Below, in pieces: positions 62,801 through 64,000 of a stretch of DNA of 64,000 bases. The DNA is from HXMU1428-3 sp965215715 (lineage in GTDB: Bacteria > Pseudomonadota > Alphaproteobacteria > Rhizobiales > HXMU1428-3), in assembly GCA_965215715.1 (NCBI GenBank), contig OZ244129.1:1054001-1118000 (forward strand), written 5' to 3'. A program made the translations under genes and the position numbers. The notes beneath the pieces were generated by a model. That model was not told the origin of the DNA. It saw only the letters and a list, made by a program, of their open reading frames with translations, and made no database searches. The first letter of the stretch is position 1. Each line of letters begins with the position of its first letter.

Positions 62801-63828
62801 CCATTCAGGCCCAATCAATTGATCCGCTTCTTTATGAGGACCTGGTGGTCACAGATGGCTTGCCAAGCCATCAGGTGCCAGAAATTTATGGTCCTTCAAA
62901 AGCTGACTTTTTTGACTTTCCTTTATTGAACGGTAATGAAACTGATCACGCAGGATATGTTGGGGCGTTTCAAGACCCTTGGCCGGGACAAGTTGCTTTT
63001 TATCGATCTGCGGAAGATGGAGACTATCGGCTTAATCAAATTGTAAATGCTCCGGTAAAAATGGGGGTGTTGTTAAATGATTTAGCAAGTGGCCCCTGTG
63101 GGCGCTGGGATTATGCCAATAAATTGCAAGTTCAGTTGGATATAGGGGAATTGAACTCGGCAAGTTCTGTGGCCGTTTTAGGGGGCAAAAATATAGCCGC
63201 TGTTCGTCATGATCATGGTGGATGGGAAATGATACAATTTCAAACCGCAACCCTCATTGGCGCTAAGCAATATGAACTATCCGGTTTGTTGCGTGCGCAA
63301 GGGGGCACAGAAGATGCTTTGCAAACCATTGCCAGCTCTGGGTCTGATTTTGTCTTGATTGATGAAGCATTGGTTCCTGTCAATATGGGTGTCAACGATA
63401 TTGGCTTGTCTTATTATTGGCGTTATGGGCCGGCTCCTTATGGTTTAGGGCATCCTGCTTTTCAAACCAATCAATTTGCGTTTGGAGCGCGAGGTTTGCG
63501 CCCGTTTAGTCCGGTTCATTTGAGTGGGGGCAATCAAAATGGTGATTTTCATATTCACTGGATCCGACGCAGCCGGGTGGGCGGGGACAATTGGGAGCTT
63601 GAAGAGGTCCCTATTGGTGAGACCCTCGAACACTATGAAATCGATATTTTGGATAATGGCAGCGTGATGCGAACCATAAGCACTCAGAGCCCAGAAGGGG
63701 TTTATAGTGCTGGAGACCAATTAAGTGATTGGGGGGCTGTGCAATCCAGTTATCATATTAAAGTCTATCAAATCTCAGAAATTTATGGCCGCGGCGGGTC
63801 GGGCGAGGCTGTTCTCCTCAATCAGTAA
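59869..63828 (+). CDS. GTA baseplate hub / host-specificity protein (g15, 'megatron')
   Basis: 1319 residues. The start is TTG 59869 with AGGAGG six bases upstream. Gly-rich N-terminus (GSSLGASFLPAIGGISGAALGQ), then a GTA TIM-barrel domain with DWSEYFGHQPSD, AVGIDCYWPLSDWR and YLQGNIAGGEGYEWYY, followed by phage tail-fibre-like beta regions (GYVGAFQDPWPGQVAF). It is the largest GTA protein and is expected at the tail tip. The absence of any frameshift over 4 kb argues that the cluster is under selection. Confidence 0.92.
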   Translation: MATLALGAVGSSLGASFLPAIGGISGAALGQAAGAIAGQYIDQSLFASSGQPRVIEGPRLSELDVTTSSEGRPIVRSYGRNRVSGEMIWATKFEEEIITNTQSSGGSSGGKGGGGSASSGVTTTEYRYYANFAVALSEGELTRLGQVWANGNELNLADYTYRFYKGSEIQDPDSLIEAREGIGNAPAYRGLSYIVFERMPLRSFGNRIPQLSFEIFRRLDDFEADINAIGLIPSSGEYVYENDQLTKDLGLGFSEPENIHTHQGLSDWDVSLNQLEDEIPNVQNVSLFVSWFGTDLRAGQCQLQPGVDNREKVIIGRNWSVSNQSRSNAYLVSLDQGRAAYGGTPSDETVVSAIQDLKARGFKVTFNPFILMDVPAGNSLPDPYNTGSFQAVYPWRGRITVDPAPGQTGSPDKTSAATSQLQNFIGSAARTDFTVAGNTVTYSGPAEWSYRRMVLHYAHLCASAGGVDSFVLGSEMRGVTTVRNETNAFPMVDALVALAADVKTILGSGCKLTYGADWSEYFGHQPSDGTGDVYFHLDPLWSSANIDAVGIDCYWPLSDWRSGQLHLDAQNYASPYELDYLQGNIAGGEGYEWYYASDEDRQDQIRTPISDGQGKPWVFRYKDIQSWWANSHYDRPGGVEAASPTTWVPQSKPIWLMEIGCPAVHLGSNQPNLFVDPKSSESQLPYFSNGTRDDYIQRRYISALMNYFTPGGEGFSSTNNPLSTVYSGRMVDPERIYVYTWDARPYPAFPANLDIWGDGENWLRGHWLNGRVGSVSLAALVSKIMIEYGFDEFAPPPLNGIVEGYLIDRIMSARDALQPLELAFFFDSFESEAKLKFKHRGSGGSVISLSPDQLVEQSPDEGLYQLTRGQETELPRSAKISFIDGDQAYQPRALEGQQTIGQTKRVATAQLPMVLKPDQVQSLANKLVQESWAAREEGAFSLPLSLLKLEPTDIVDLALDDQSKTLRITEINDQQNRAIQAQSIDPLLYEDLVVTDGLPSHQVPEIYGPSKADFFDFPLLNGNETDHAGYVGAFQDPWPGQVAFYRSAEDGDYRLNQIVNAPVKMGVLLNDLASGPCGRWDYANKLQVQLDIGELNSASSVAVLGGKNIAAVRHDHGGWEMIQFQTATLIGAKQYELSGLLRAQGGTEDALQTIASSGSDFVLIDEALVPVNMGVNDIGLSYYWRYGPAPYGLGHPAFQTNQFAFGARGLRPFSPVHLSGGNQNGDFHIHWIRRSRVGGDNWELEEVPIGETLEHYEIDILDNGSVMRTISTQSPEGVYSAGDQLSDWGAVQSSYHIKVYQISEIYGRGGSGEAVLLNQ

Positions 63829-63845
63829 AGTTTAAAGGAAGCTCT

Positions 63846-64000
63846 ATGCCTTTATCTAATGTTCCTTCTCCTGGTGAGGGACCTGTTCACAGTTGGAAAA
63901 CGGTTGAAGACGGTGTCATTGCAAGCAGCTTGATCACTGCGCCCGCTTGGGGCGCGTGGCTTAGTGAACTCAATGAAGTGTTGACCACTTTATCTTTATT
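63846..64000 (+). CDS. Post-g15 GTA-linked protein, N-terminus only
   Basis: ATG 63846 follows the g15 stop by 17 bp, with AAAGGAAG upstream. The 51 visible residues (MPLSNVPSPGEGPVHSWKTV and on) contain no signal peptide and continue beyond the window. Probably a tail-fibre, head-spike or related gene at the end of the cluster. Confidence 0.55.
   Translation, partial: MPLSNVPSPGEGPVHSWKTVEDGVIASSLITAPAWGAWLSELNEVLTTLSL

Noticed and set aside
49300..63828. Ordinary prophage
   Set aside because: No integrase, repressor, replication or lysis gene is visible, and gene order and protein types match a GTA.
1..64000. CRISPR arrays, insertion sequences, tRNA or rRNA genes
   Set aside because: No regularly spaced direct repeats, transposase-like ORF, T-loop-like GTTCGA block in cloverleaf context, or rRNA text was found.

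Overview
The window looks like chromosomal DNA of an alphaproteobacterium, most likely in or near the Hyphomicrobiales (Rhizobiales). Supporting signs are a CcrM-type GANTC methyltransferase with its C-terminal extension, an NDUFAF5-like methyltransferase, the moxR/DUF58/DUF4159 and DUF1285/Nudix gene groups, a DUF1254/DUF1214 pair, a palindromic intergenic element of the CCCAAAA...TTTTGGG type, and a complete gene transfer agent (GTA) cluster with Rhodobacter-type gene order. Base composition is moderately AT-rich by eye (not computed). I found no rRNA, tRNA, CRISPR array or insertion sequence.

Layout. 1-8.4 kb: a cut-off secreted protein, a thioredoxin-like periplasmic protein, a VOC protein divergent from a WYL-type regulator, ccrM, Fe/Mn superoxide dismutase, an RTX calcium-binding protein, a HerA-like ATPase, an 850-bp noncoding stretch and a DUF4332 protein. 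8.5-14.4 kb: both subunits of methylmalonyl-CoA mutase, then a SoxYZ-like fused carrier and a 28-codon pqqA gene that stands alone without pqqBCDE. 14.4-21 kb: small membrane proteins, a DUF302 protein, a NaChBac-type ion channel with an unusual filter, an MFS transporter, a metallophosphoesterase, a Nudix hydrolase and a GNAT protein. 21-29.6 kb: a MoxR-type operon (moxR, DUF58, BatA/DUF4159, a second large membrane protein), divergent from DUF1285 and a CoA-type Nudix hydrolase. 29.6-48.4 kb: a PQQ-associated YVTN beta-propeller protein, a DUF882 peptidase, moaB, a GyrI-like protein and a family-4-like uracil-DNA glycosylase, ETF-ubiquinone oxidoreductase, a TPR protein, ispE, argJ, mutT, an orphan Flp pilin, a lipoprotein and a PBP1A.

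49.1-64 kb is a GTA: small and large terminase, portal, protease, capsid, connectors, tail terminator, tail tube, chaperones, short tape measure, DUF2460, DUF2163, NlpC/P60 and the 1319-residue TIM-barrel hub protein, all intact and in one direction. A near-consensus sigma70 promoter (49115-49143) followed about 100 nt later by a strong intrinsic terminator (49212-49250) precedes it. Either this is an independent small RNA, or GTA transcription must read through a terminator. The second reading fits anti-termination control of GTAs as described for Caulobacter.

Functional links. pqqA, the SoxYZ-like carrier, the YVTN propeller and possibly the truncated first gene with the thioredoxin-like protein all point to periplasmic quinoprotein (PQQ) metabolism. 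Methylmalonyl-CoA mutase and ETF-QO point to propionyl-CoA and acyl-CoA oxidation. The GTA makes the lineage a probable producer of DNA-transferring particles.
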